Notes under the pieces: generated by a model
What the model was told of the DNA's origin: nothing
Databases searched by the model: none
The model's input: the letters and a program-made list of their open reading frames with translations, nothing else
Shown: positions 40,750 to 50,771 of the stretch, one piece after another
Numbering within the stretch: position 1 is the stretch's first letter
Layout: every line of letters begins with the position of its first letter
Made by a program: the position numbers and the translations under genes
Assembly (NCBI GenBank): GCA_016719105.1
Contig: JADKAQ010000004.1
Location: forward strand, 310,001 to 374,000
Direction of reading: 5' to 3'
Length of the DNA stretch: 64,000 nt
Source of the DNA: Gemmatimonadota bacterium
Lineage (GTDB): Bacteria; Gemmatimonadota; Gemmatimonadetes; Gemmatimonadales; Gemmatimonadaceae

Positions 40750-43185
40750 ATGTCCGTCGCCTCCCCGGACCGCCGCTCGGCGTTCGATTCCGACACCGCC
40801 ACCCTTCTCGCGCGCCAGTTTGCGGACGCCGAGTTGCTCGTGAACGGTGTGCGGATCGCGGTCCTCGGGATCCTGGCGATCGCTGCGACGGTCTACGCCC
40901 CGCACCTCTCGGCGCGGCTGTCGCTGACCAACTTCGTCATCCTCGCGCCAATGCTGGCGTGGGCCATCGGGCAGCACCTGCTGGCGCACAAGCGGGGGAG
41001 TGCAGGCGAGGGGCTGTTCATCGCGAACCTCGTCCTCGACGTCACGGCGACGTCGCTCCTCCTCCTGGGATACGGGCTGTTCGGCGATCCGAACCTCGCG
41101 GTGAAGTCGCCGGTCTTCAGCATGTACTTCGTGGTGCTGGCCACGCGCCCGTTCACCGGGTCGCCGCGCCGCGCCGCGTTCGCCGCCACGCTGATTCCCC
41201 TGCAATACTCCGCGCTGGTCGCCTACCTGCTGCTGAGCGGACGCCTCGCCCTGCTGCGCGACCCGATGCTCTCCGGGACGACCACCGGGACGACGCTGCT
41301 CGACGAAGGGTCGAAGGTGATGACGCTAATCGTGGCGGGGATCATCTCGACGTATGCCACGGGGTGGATCGAGCGAACACTCGCCAAGGGGATCGCGGCT
41401 CGGCGCAGTGCCGATGCCCGCTTCCGCGCGGTGTTCGAGCAGTCGGGGGTCGGGGTGGCGCTCCTCAACGAGTCCGGCGAGATTGTCGAGGCCAACGGTG
41501 CCTTGGCCGAGCTGTTGGGGACGTCGGCGGAGGCGCTGCACGGGGAGCCGCTGCACGGCTTTTGCCCGGCCGACGACGCCGAGCAACTGGCGTCGATGGA
41601 GCTGGAGGTCACCAACGGTTCGCGCGAGACGGCGTCGACGGAAACGCGCTACGTGCGCCCCGACGGCGACATGGTGTGGGGGAGCCTCACGCTCACGCGC
41701 GCCGACGACGCCCGCGATGCGCGGTTGATCGCCGTGGTGCAGGACGTCACGCACCGCAAGTCGCTCGAGAAGGAGCTGCTGCGGCAGGCGTTCTACGACC
41801 AGCTCACGGGCCTCGCCAACCGGGCACTCTTCCGCGACCGCGTGCAACACGCGCTGTCGCGTGCGGCGCGGGATCGTGAGTTGGTGGCGGTGATGTTCCT
41901 CGACCTCGACAACTTCAAGGGGACGAACGACACGCTGGGACATGCCGCGGGCGATGACCTGCTGTCGATGGTGGCGTCGCGCCTGCTCAACGCGACGCGC
42001 GGCTGTGATACGGTGGCGCGACTGGGGGGCGACGAGTTTGCGGTCCTGCTGGAGAACGTGCGCGGCGAGGAAGACGCGAGCATCGTGGCCGATCGTATCT
42101 CGCACGCGCTGAACAACCCGGTGGAGCTGTCGTCCGGGGTGACAGTGCGGGTGAGTGCGAGCATCGGGATCGCCCGCGCGACGCCGAACGACGGGGTGGA
42201 GGAGCTCCTGCGCAACGCCGACGTGGCGATGTACGCGGCCAAGGGCGGGAGTCGCGGGAGCCATGTCTTCTTCGACGCGTCGATGCACGAGGCGCTGGTC
42301 GGTCGCGTGACGATGGAGGGCGACCTTCGCCGGGCGCTGGACGACGGGGAGTTCTGGGTCGCCTACCAGCCGATCGTGGCCCTGGAGTCGCACGAGGTGC
42401 TGGGGATCGAGGCGCTGCTGCGCTGGGAACACCCGACCAAGGGGAACATCCCGCCTAACGACTTTATCGCGTTGGCCGAGGAGACGGGGCTGATCCTGCG
42501 GATCGGGGGCTGGGTGCTCCGCGAGGCGTGCCAGCGCACGGCCCAGTGGAACGCGCAGCGGCAGGATGGGAAGGCATTCTCGGTGACGGTGAACCTGTCG
42601 GTGCGGCAGCTGGAGTCGCCGACGTTGGTGTCCGATGTCGAGGAGGCGTTGGGGACGGCCGGGCTCTCGCCGTCGCTCCTGGTCCTCGAGATCACCGAGA
42701 ACGCACTGATGCAACGGACCGAGTCGACGCTGGAGCGGCTGCACGAGCTCAAGCAGATCGGGGTGCGGCTGGCGATCGACGATTTCGGGACGGGGTATTC
42801 GTCGCTGTCGTACCTGCAGCAGTTCCCGGTCGACATCCTCAAGATCGACCGCAGCTTCACCGACGGGCTGATGCGCGGGTCGCACGACGATGCGCTGGCA
42901 CGCACCATCATCGCGTTAGGCGACCTGCTGACGCTGCGCACGATCGCCGAGGGAGTGGAGCATGCGCGGCAGCACGCCCGGCTGCGGGACCTGGGGTGCG
43001 ACTACGGACAGGGGTACCTGTTCAGCCGTCCGCTGGCGCCGGCCGACGTCGACCTGCTGCTGCGGAGCGGCGTGCTCGAGTTGCCGGGGGAGGAGCCGAT
43101 CGTGCTGACGGTGGGTGGGGCGGGGGGGGCGGCCGCCGACGCGTTGGACGACGGGGACGGGGCGGGGCCCCCCCCCGACCTCTAG
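40750..43185 (+). CDS. Membrane-bound PAS-GGDEF-EAL cyclic-di-GMP protein
   Basis: 811 residues. Four to five hydrophobic helices occupy about residues 28-200. A PAS domain (RFRAVFEQSGVGVALLNESG, about 220-335) follows, then a GGDEF domain with intact RLGGDEFAVLL and an intact inhibitory RxxD site (RGCD five residues before it), then an EAL domain with IEALLRWE, ITENALMQ and IDDFGTGYSSL. The tail is Gly/Ala-rich. Both synthesis and breakdown motifs are present, so net activity cannot be predicted. ATG 40750 is used; 92 bases separate it from the divergent symporter. Confidence 0.92.
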   Translation: MSVASPDRRSAFDSDTATLLARQFADAELLVNGVRIAVLGILAIAATVYAPHLSARLSLTNFVILAPMLAWAIGQHLLAHKRGSAGEGLFIANLVLDVTATSLLLLGYGLFGDPNLAVKSPVFSMYFVVLATRPFTGSPRRAAFAATLIPLQYSALVAYLLLSGRLALLRDPMLSGTTTGTTLLDEGSKVMTLIVAGIISTYATGWIERTLAKGIAARRSADARFRAVFEQSGVGVALLNESGEIVEANGALAELLGTSAEALHGEPLHGFCPADDAEQLASMELEVTNGSRETASTETRYVRPDGDMVWGSLTLTRADDARDARLIAVVQDVTHRKSLEKELLRQAFYDQLTGLANRALFRDRVQHALSRAARDRELVAVMFLDLDNFKGTNDTLGHAAGDDLLSMVASRLLNATRGCDTVARLGGDEFAVLLENVRGEEDASIVADRISHALNNPVELSSGVTVRVSASIGIARATPNDGVEELLRNADVAMYAAKGGSRGSHVFFDASMHEALVGRVTMEGDLRRALDDGEFWVAYQPIVALESHEVLGIEALLRWEHPTKGNIPPNDFIALAEETGLILRIGGWVLREACQRTAQWNAQRQDGKAFSVTVNLSVRQLESPTLVSDVEEALGTAGLSPSLLVLEITENALMQRTESTLERLHELKQIGVRLAIDDFGTGYSSLSYLQQFPVDILKIDRSFTDGLMRGSHDDALARTIIALGDLLTLRTIAEGVEHARQHARLRDLGCDYGQGYLFSRPLAPADVDLLLRSGVLELPGEEPIVLTVGGAGGAAADALDDGDGAGPPPDL

Positions 43186-43242
43186 ATACCACCTGCGGCG
43201 ACGCGCGCCGACATCATTCTCTTCCCTGCTGTACCAAGACAT

Positions 43243-43272
43243 GACGGGCGGCCCCGGTGGGGGCCGCCCGTC
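43243..43272. terminator. Bidirectional terminator hairpin
   Basis: A 13-base perfect inverted repeat GACGGGCGGCCCC / GGGGCCGCCCGTC with a 4-base loop lies between the convergent GGDEF-EAL gene and the Asp-box protein gene. There is no T-run, so strength is uncertain. Confidence 0.6.
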
Positions 43273-43305
43273 CGTCGTTGGGCCGGTCACTCGCCCCGGC
43301 GGCGG

Positions 43306-46300
43306 CTACATCACCGTCTTCGGCGGGAGCACGATGGCCCCCAGCCCGAGCCGCTTGAGCAGCTCGTTGAACGCCGGGACCTCGCGCTCGATGATGGTCC
43401 GGACGCGCGCCGAGAGCGGCGCCCACGCCTGCATCAGGTCATTGGTGCGCTGCAGCGCCCCTCGTGTCGGGCGCCCTTCCGGCCCGCCATAGATGTACGA
43501 GTCGTCACCCGTGAGGTTGGTGTACAGCTCGATGAGTTGGTTGTCGAGCTGCCCCGGGTGGCGAATCGGGTCCTGGCCGCTCTCGCTCTTCACCTGATTC
43601 AGCTGCAACTCGACGCCGCCGAGCGAGGCACCGAGCGCGTCGGCGGCCGGCGTGACCTCGCTGGCGCGGTTGATCCGCCCGGCCTGCTCCACGGCACGCG
43701 TCGCCTGCTCGCGGACCGCGCGTATGGTCTCCAGCGCCGCGTTCACCACGTTGAGCGAGTCGCGGACCGCGATGGAGGCCCGGAACTGCGCCTCGTAGTC
43801 GGCGGCCGTCACGTCGGGGAGGCGCGGGTCGGCGAGGAGGCGGAAGGCGCGGCTCTGCGTCTGGCCGCCAGCCGCAAGGCGCACGGTGTAGGTCCCCGGG
43901 GGGGCCTTCACCCCGCCGGTGTATCCCCAGATCGTCTGCCCCTTGAGCAGGCGCGGACCGGGATAGGTGGCGTCCCAAGCGAGGCGCTGGGCGCCAGCCG
44001 CGGCCTTGAGCGCCGGTTGGCCCAACGTGCGGGCGCGCGCGGTGTCGGTCGTGAAGCGACGGACCACCTCTCCGCGGGCGTCGACGACCTCGAGGCGCGT
44101 CGACGAATCCGGCGCCGTGGCGAACCAGGCGTGGAGCAGCGCCCCCTGCGGCAGCGGGTCGGGGGCGTTCTCCACCCCGCCGGCGCCGCCGCCGCCGACC
44201 TGCACGCGGTAGGCGTCGCGCGGGGCATACAGGTGCACCGTCGCGCCCGCGGCGATGTCGGCCTGCTGGTGCAGCGGCGTCAGGTCATCGAGCACGTACA
44301 ACGACCGCCCCTGCGTGGCGACGACGAGGTCCTGCCGATGCACGCGCAGGTCGGCCACCGGCGTCACGGGGAGGTTCAGCTGCAACGATTGCCAGCGCTT
44401 CCCGCCATCGAACGAGACGTACAGGCCGTGCTCGGTCCCGGCATACAGCAGTCCGTCCTTGACCGGGTCCTCGCGCACGGCCCGCACCGGCGATCCGGCG
44501 GGGATGCCGTTGGTCCCGTCGGCGACACGCGTCCACGACGCGCCGTAGTCGTCGGTGCGGAAGATGTACGGCGCGAAGTCGTCCAGGCGGAAGCGCTGCA
44601 CCGCGACGTAGGCGCGCCCATCGCGATGCGCCGAGAGGTCGATGTTCTCCACCGTCCCGAACTTCGGCATCCCCGGCGGCGTCACCTCTCGCCACGACGC
44701 GCCGCCGTCGCGCGTCACGTGCACGCGCCCGTCGTCGCTCCCGGTCCACAGGGTGCGCGCATCCTTGGCGTCCTCGCTGATGGCGAACAGCGTGTTGAAG
44801 ATCTCCACCCCGGTCACGTCGTGGTTGATCGGGCCCCCGGCCGCCTCCTGGTGCGCCGGCGTGTTGGTCGTGAGGTCGGGGGAGATCGTCTCCCACGTCA
44901 TCCCGCCATCGCGCGTGCGGTGGAGGTACTGCGAGCCGTGATACACGACGTTGGGGTCGTGGCGCGACACCAGGATCGGCGCGACCCACTGGAAGCGGTA
45001 CTTGAGATCCTTCGCCGCCTGCCCGAGTTGCAGCTGAGGGTACAGGACGACGTTGCGCCGCTCGTCGGTCGCCACGTCGAGCCGGTTGATCGCCCCGCCG
45101 TAGCACCCGCCCCAGACCACGCCGGGGCGATCCGGGTGCAACGACACCGGCCCGGTCTCGCAGCCGGAGGCGTAGCGCCACTCGTTCATCGGGTGCAGCA
45201 CGTTGGGTCCCGACCACGCCGGGACCGAGATGCTCGTGTTGTCCTGCTGCGACGAGTAGACGCGATACGGAAACTGGTTGTCCACCACCACGTCGTAGAA
45301 CTCGGACGTCGCCTGATTGTTCATCGAGGACCAGCTGCGCCCGCGGTTGAGCGTCACCTGCGCCCCGCCGTCGTCGCCGATGACCATGAGGCGGTTGTTG
45401 CGTGGATTGATCCAGAGGTCGTGCGTGTCGCCGTGCGGGACCTCGATCGGGGTGAACGTCTTGCCGCCGTCGATGGAGCGATAGATCGAGGTGTTGAGCG
45501 CGTAGACCGTGTTCTCGTCCTGCGGGTCGGCCTCGATGCGCGTGTAGTACCACGCGCGCTGCCGCAGCTTGTTCTCGGCGTTGGTGCGCGTCCACGTCTT
45601 CCCGGCATCATCCGAGCGAAAGACGCCACCCTCCGGCTCGGCCTCGACGATGGCCCAGACCCGGTCGGGGTTCGCCGGCGAGACCGTCACGCCGACCTTT
45701 CCCACCATTCCGGTGGGGAGGCCGCCGGCGAGCTTGCTCCAGGTATCGCCGCCGTCGGTGCTCTTGTAGATCCCGCCCTCCGGCCCACCGGAGATGTTCG
45801 TCCACGGCTTGCGCTCGGTGCGCCACATGCCGGCGAAGAGCACGCGCGGGTTGCGCGGATTCATCGCCAGGTCGGCGGCCCCGGTGGAGTCGTTGAGGAA
45901 GAGGACCTGCTCCCAGCTCTTGCCGCCGTCCTTCGAGCGGTAGACGCCGCGCTCCCGGTTCTTGCCGAACATGTGGCCTAACGCGGTGACGTAGACGAGG
46001 TCGGGGTTGCCCGGGTGCACGACGACGCGGCGCACGGCGCCCGACTCGGGGAGCCCGATGAACTGCCACGTCTTCCCCGCGTCGAGCGATTTCCAGAGCC
46101 CGCGCCCCTGCGAGGAGTTGCCACGCACATCGGCCGACCCGGTGCCCACGTAGATCACGTTTGGTCGCTGTCGGCGATGTCCACGGCCCCGATGCTGCCA
46201 CCGAAGAAGCCGTCGGTGATGTTCTTCCACGTGGTGCCGGCGTCGTCGGTCTTCCAGACGCCGCCCCCCGTGCTCCCCATCAGGAAGGTGTGCGGCTCAT

Positions 46301-46514
46301 CGGCGAGGCCGGTCACCGCGGTCGAACGACCGCCGCGGAACGGCCCGAGCAGGCGGTACGAGAGCGACGCGAAGCGCGTGCTGTCGACGCTCGGGGAAGT
46401 GGCCGCCGACGGGGCGGTGGCAGCGCGTGTGCGCTGCGCCAGGGCGTTGCTGCTGACGACACCCGGCACCACGAGGGCGATCGCGGCCAGGGTCGCTCGG
46501 GACGGGGCATGCAT
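43306..46514 (-). pseudogene. Large secreted Asp-box (BNR/sortilin-like) repeat protein, frameshifted
   Basis: The N-terminal frame (ATG 46514) encodes a signal peptide (AIALVVPGVVSSNALAQ), the block LLGPFRGGRSTAV and VWKTDDAGTTW, then hits a stop at 46155. The other frame continues directly with NVIYVGTGSADVRGNSSQ and runs to 43306. Inserting one C into a CC run near 46167-46170 restores a continuous SDPNVIYVG and a protein of about 1,069 residues. At least nine Asp-boxes (S/TxDxGxTW, such as SKDGGKSWE, STDGGDTWS, SDDAGKTWT) show a multi-bladed beta-propeller, followed by a C-terminal region that includes a Fn3-like part. Function is unknown. Loss may be real or a homopolymer error. Confidence 0.82.
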
Positions 46515-46569
46515 GTCGTGCTACTCCGGAAGCGTGTAGGCGGTCACTCGGGCCGATGGACGGGCGCGC

Positions 46570-47706
46570 TCAGCGCGCCGCCGCGAACCGGCCGAGCCGA
46601 TGCAGGGCGATGTCGTGCCGGGTGTCGCCGTCGAGGGCGAGGTCGGCGGCGATCTCGCCGATCACCGAGGAGAACTTGAAGCCGTGTCCCGAACAGGCGT
46701 GGGCGATGACCACCTGTGGCGTGTCGGGGAGCCGGTCGAGGATGAAGTGCTCGTCCGGCGTGTTGGTGAACAGGCAGGTCTTCGTGAGGAGCACCTCGCC
46801 TCCCACGGCGGGAAAGCAGTCGCGGACCACCGAGTGCAGGAGCTCCACGTCGCGTGGTGTGACGGCCGCACGGTCGACCGTGTCGGGATCGACCGCCTCG
46901 CGCAGGTGATGGTAGCAGCCGATCTTGAAGCCCGGGACCCCAAACTCGGGGAAGCCGTACCAGTGCTCGCCGCCGAAGTCGAGGTTGAAGACGGGGAAGT
47001 GCGACGGGGCGAACAGGTCGCGATCGGCCAGGTCGAACCAGGCGAGCACCTGCCGCTCGGGGACGAGCCACCGCTGGAGCGCCGGGACGAGGGCCCCCGT
47101 CCAGCTGCCGGCGGCGACGACGAGTCGCCCGGCCTCGTAGCGCCCGCGGTCGGTGGTGACGACGACACCGGATCCTGTCGCTTCCCAGTCCAGCACCTGC
47201 TCGTGGGCGCGCACCTCGGCGCCGTGGTGCGCGGCCCGCGTCACCTGCGTCGTGATACAGGCCTCGGGGACGAGGAAGCCGCCGCGCGGCTGCCAGACCG
47301 CGACTAACTCGTCAGGCAGGCCATAGCCCGGAAAGCGGCGCGACAGCTCGGCCGACGTCAGGACTTCGTGCGGGAGGTCGTGGACCTGGCACGAGTGCAG
47401 CGACCCGGTGACGGTGCGGGAATCCGCGGCGCCCGCGTCGATGGAGCCGGTGATGTGCAGCAGCGACTCGTGGCTCTCGCGTTCGAGCTCCTCCCACAAG
47501 TCGTAGGCGCGCCGCAGGAGCGGGACGTACGACGGGTGTTCGAAGTACGCCAGGCGGATGATGCGCGTGAAGCCGTGTGACGACCCCTGCTCGTGCGGGA
47601 TGCCGTAGCGTTCGAGGAGGAGGACGCGCGCCCCGCGGCGGGCCAGCTGGTAGGCGGTCGCGCTCCCCATCCCCCCCGCGCCCAGCACGATCACGTCGTA
47701 CGACAT
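46570..47706 (-). CDS. Sarcosine oxidase-like flavoenzyme (SoxA/SolA family)
   Basis: 378 residues from ATG 47706 with GGAG about 6 bases upstream. The Rossmann motif VIVLGAGGMGSATAYQLARR binds FAD. The Cys in TKTCLFTNTPDEHF corresponds to the residue that carries covalent flavin in monomeric sarcosine oxidase, and HACSGHGFKFSS closes the flavin site. It oxidises N-methyl amino acids (sarcosine, N-methyltryptophan) or related amines to release formaldehyde and H2O2. The next gene downstream in the same direction encodes the Asp-box protein. Confidence 0.9.
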   Translation of the reverse strand: MSYDVIVLGAGGMGSATAYQLARRGARVLLLERYGIPHEQGSSHGFTRIIRLAYFEHPSYVPLLRRAYDLWEELERESHESLLHITGSIDAGAADSRTVTGSLHSCQVHDLPHEVLTSAELSRRFPGYGLPDELVAVWQPRGGFLVPEACITTQVTRAAHHGAEVRAHEQVLDWEATGSGVVVTTDRGRYEAGRLVVAAGSWTGALVPALQRWLVPERQVLAWFDLADRDLFAPSHFPVFNLDFGGEHWYGFPEFGVPGFKIGCYHHLREAVDPDTVDRAAVTPRDVELLHSVVRDCFPAVGGEVLLTKTCLFTNTPDEHFILDRLPDTPQVVIAHACSGHGFKFSSVIGEIAADLALDGDTRHDIALHRLGRFAAAR

Positions 47707-47735
47707 GCGGTCTCCGTGGTGTCCCGTTCGGTCGC

Positions 47736-48653
47736 TCAGTCGCGCGACAACGCCATGATCACGCGGGCGACCTTGTAGATCGTCAGCGGGTCGGGCGAGG
47801 TGTAGCTGACGGTGCGCCCGTTGCGCTTCATGCCGGGGACGAGCGCCACCACGTCGGCGTGCGAGAGCTCGTCGAGCTCGATCTCCAGCGTGATAGGTCC
47901 GGCGAGCGTGACCGGGCGGCGCGCGATGCGCTTCACCAACGCGGCCCGCACGCCGGCCGAGATCTTCTCGCGCGCCTCGAGCGGGTTCATCGTCTTGGCG
48001 GCGAAGTAGCCGATCCCTTCCTTCACCACCAGGCCGTCGACGCCGGGGATGAAGTCGCTGGCCATCTGCACCGCCGCCTTGTCGCCCGAAATGAAGGCGA
48101 CGGGGACGCCCCAGTAGCCGGCGACCATCGCGTTGAGCCCGTACTCGCCGACCTCCTTTCCGTTCAGGCGCACGACCTTCAGCGCCCCGGAGAAGGTGTG
48201 GCCGTGCACGGCGTCGGCGGTCGACCCGGGGGCGTGATAGCCGATGTACACCGCGGCGTCGAAGGTCGAGTCGAGCCCCTGCGTCATGCCTAACGGCTTG
48301 GGTTGTCCGGTGATGAGCATGGCGCGACGGTCGATCTCGTCGGGACGCAGGTTGGTCTGCGGCCCGTGCGAGTCGTTCACCAGGACCTCCGTCGCGCCGC
48401 CCGCGAACGCTCCCTCGATGGCGGCATTGGTCTCGGCGATCATCTGCCGGCGCGCCCACTCGTAGTTCTGCCCCCCCGGCGAGGTCTGCGTGTTGGCCAC
48501 CACCCCGGCGATCCCCTCGAGGTCGACCGAGATGTAGACCTTCTTCTTCGGTGCGGCCTGCGCGGCGAGCGACGCGGCCGTCAGGTGGGCGGCCAGGAGC
48601 AAGGCGGTGCGGAGGGCCAGCGCGAGCGAGGCAGAGCGGGGGGGGAGGCGCAT
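47736..48653 (-). CDS. dppA: Secreted D-aminopeptidase-like protein (M55, DppA family)
   Basis: 305 residues from ATG 48653 (GAGGA about 8 bases upstream) with a signal peptide (LALALRTALLLAAHLTAASL). The family's zinc ligands are visible: Asp and Glu in SVDLEGIAGV, His in VNDSHGPQ, His in YIGYHAPG and Glu in NGKEVGEYGLNA. M55 enzymes cleave short D-amino-acid peptides such as D-Ala-D-Ala. Export is unusual compared with the cytosolic Bacillus enzyme and points to recycling of wall peptides in the periplasm. It precedes the sarcosine-oxidase-like gene by 29 bases. Confidence 0.88.
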   Translation of the reverse strand: MRLPPRSASLALALRTALLLAAHLTAASLAAQAAPKKKVYISVDLEGIAGVVANTQTSPGGQNYEWARRQMIAETNAAIEGAFAGGATEVLVNDSHGPQTNLRPDEIDRRAMLITGQPKPLGMTQGLDSTFDAAVYIGYHAPGSTADAVHGHTFSGALKVVRLNGKEVGEYGLNAMVAGYWGVPVAFISGDKAAVQMASDFIPGVDGLVVKEGIGYFAAKTMNPLEAREKISAGVRAALVKRIARRPVTLAGPITLEIELDELSHADVVALVPGMKRNGRTVSYTSPDPLTIYKVARVIMALSRD

Positions 48654-48780
48654 GGGGTAGGATCCTCGGGAGGTCGGGGGGACGCGTTGCAGTGATACGG
48701 CGGAGCGCCGCGACTCGCTAGGGGACGGGATCGCGGCAATCCCGGTGCACCAGATCACCATTCCGGCCGACACTCATTGA

Positions 48781-50661
48781 GTGACTCTCATACCCAACGA
48801 GCGTCCTCGTATCGTGGCGGCGTCACTTGTCCCGACCGACCCCCCGTTCTCGTCCCCCGCGACGACTGCTGAGCGCGCCCTGCTCAGCGGGACCTTGGCC
48901 GCGTCCATGGAGCGGGTCGCGCGGCTCGCCGTCACCGTCCTCGGCGCCCCTGCGGCGACGCTCGCCCTGCTCGGCACCGATCGCCGGACCTTCCGTGCTG
49001 GCGGCTTTGCCCGCCCGTGGATCTCGCACGATTCCGGGGTCCTGGTGCGCACGGGGCTCATCTCCCGCGCCCTCGACAACGGCGGCGTCCTCTCGCTGAA
49101 CGACGTCCTGGATGAGCGGAGCGACCCGGCGATGCGCAGCGCAGCGACCGAACTCCAGGTTCGCAGCCTCGCCCTGGCCGCGCTCACGCGACACGATGGG
49201 ACCGTCCTCGGCACGCTGCTCGCCCTGAGCGACGAACCGCGGTTCTGGGGTGAGGAGGACCTCCAACTGCTGGGCGACCTGGCCGAGGGGGCTTCGACCG
49301 AGTTGCAGCTGCGGCACGCCCTTGCCGAGCGCGAGATGCGCGAGCGGCAGCTGCGGCACGACTCGTTGCACGACGCGCTCACCGGGCTCCCCAACCGCGC
49401 GCTCTTCATGAAGCGCCTGTCCGATGCCTCGCTCCGCGCGCGGCGCGATGGGGATGGCCTGTTCGCCGTGCTCTTCCTCGACCTCGACGACTTCAAGCTG
49501 GTCAACGACAGCATGGGGCATCATGTGGGCGACGAGGTGCTCGTGACCGTCGCCCGCCGGCTGGAGGAGTGCGTGCGCGGGGGGGACATCGTCGCGCGCC
49601 TGGGCGGCGACGAGTTCGCGATCCTGCTCGAGCGGGTGATCGATGCGCGCGACACCGCGCTGGTGGCCGACCGGGTCCAGCACGCGCTCAAGGCGCCCAT
49701 GACGATCGGCGGCTACGAGTGGGTGACGTCGGCGAGCATCGGGGTGGTGCTGTCGAGCTCCGCGAGCGAGCGCCCCGAGTACCTGCTGCGCAGCGCCGAC
49801 ATGGCGATGTACCGCGCCAAGCACCAGGGGCGCTCGCGCTTCGAGATGTTCGACCGCGCCATGCACGCCGAGGCGCTCACGCGCTTGCAGCTGGAGACCG
49901 ACCTGCGCCGCGCGGTGGAGCGACAGGAGTTCCTCCTGCACTACCAGCCGATCGTGTCGCTCGCCGACGGGCGGGTGCAAGGCGTCGAGGCGCTGGTGCG
50001 CTGGCAGCATGCCGATCGCGGGCTCATCTCGCCCAACGACTTCATCCCGGTGGCCGAGGACACGGGATTGATCGTCCCGATGGGGCGTTGGGCGCTACGC
50101 GAGGCGTGTCAGACGGTGCGGGGACTGGAGGCGCGCGTCCCGTCGGCGCGCGGGTTGCGGCTATCGGTCAACCTGTCGGTGCGCGAGTTCGCGCAGCTCG
50201 ACCTGGTGCGCGCCGTGGCGGGCATCCTGGACGAGACGGGGCTCCCGGCCGGCCAGCTGCAACTCGAGATCACCGAGAGCGCGATCATCGGCCAGCAGCA
50301 CCCGGCGCTGCAGACCATCGCCGAACTGCGCGAGCTCGGCGTGCGGATCCACCTGGACGACTTCGGCACCGGCTACTCGTCGCTCAGCTACCTGCACCGC
50401 CTCCCGCTCGACGCGATCAAGATCGACCGCGCCTTCACCACGTCGATGGAGACGGAGGAGCGTCCGCGGCATGTGGTGCAGGCGATCCTGTCATTGGTAG
50501 GGGCGATGGGGCTCGAGGTGATCGCCGAAGGGGTGGCGACCGCCGACCAGCTCGCCCTGCTACGCCGCATGGGATGCCCCTATGGGCAGGGCTTCCTCTT
50601 CTCGCGCCCCATGCCGCCCGCCGCGCTCGAAGAGCTGCTGCAGCGCGATCCCCGCTGGTAA
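48781..50661 (+). CDS. GAF-GGDEF-EAL cyclic-di-GMP protein
   Basis: 626 residues with no membrane helices. A GAF-like domain (about 35-180, VTVLGAPAATLALLGTDRRTF) precedes a GGDEF domain with intact RLGGDEFAILL and I-site RGGD, and an EAL domain with VEALVRWQ, ITESAII and LDDFGTGYSSL. The layout parallels the membrane-bound paralogue at 40750. The GTG at 48781 is used but lacks a clear ribosome site; the N-terminal 20 residues may not be translated. Confidence 0.9.
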   Translation: MTLIPNERPRIVAASLVPTDPPFSSPATTAERALLSGTLAASMERVARLAVTVLGAPAATLALLGTDRRTFRAGGFARPWISHDSGVLVRTGLISRALDNGGVLSLNDVLDERSDPAMRSAATELQVRSLALAALTRHDGTVLGTLLALSDEPRFWGEEDLQLLGDLAEGASTELQLRHALAEREMRERQLRHDSLHDALTGLPNRALFMKRLSDASLRARRDGDGLFAVLFLDLDDFKLVNDSMGHHVGDEVLVTVARRLEECVRGGDIVARLGGDEFAILLERVIDARDTALVADRVQHALKAPMTIGGYEWVTSASIGVVLSSSASERPEYLLRSADMAMYRAKHQGRSRFEMFDRAMHAEALTRLQLETDLRRAVERQEFLLHYQPIVSLADGRVQGVEALVRWQHADRGLISPNDFIPVAEDTGLIVPMGRWALREACQTVRGLEARVPSARGLRLSVNLSVREFAQLDLVRAVAGILDETGLPAGQLQLEITESAIIGQQHPALQTIAELRELGVRIHLDDFGTGYSSLSYLHRLPLDAIKIDRAFTTSMETEERPRHVVQAILSLVGAMGLEVIAEGVATADQLALLRRMGCPYGQGFLFSRPMPPAALEELLQRDPRW

Positions 50662-50670
50662 CGCGGCACT

Positions 50671-50751
50671 GGTCGCGTCGGCCGGTCGCGTCGGTCGGTC
50701 GCGTCGGTCGGTCGCGTCGGCCGGTCGCGATGCGCGGCACGCATCGCGACC
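50671..50751. repeat. Tandem 13-base repeat ending in a perfect hairpin
   Basis: GGTCGCGTCGGYC is repeated four times (50671-50722). A fifth partial unit starts a 12-base perfect inverted repeat GGTCGCGATGCG / CGCATCGCGACC (50723-50751, 5-base loop). It lies between the convergent GGDEF-EAL and RND genes and is probably a bidirectional terminator. Confidence 0.85.
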
Positions 50752-50771
50752 AGCACCAACCCGCCGGCGGC

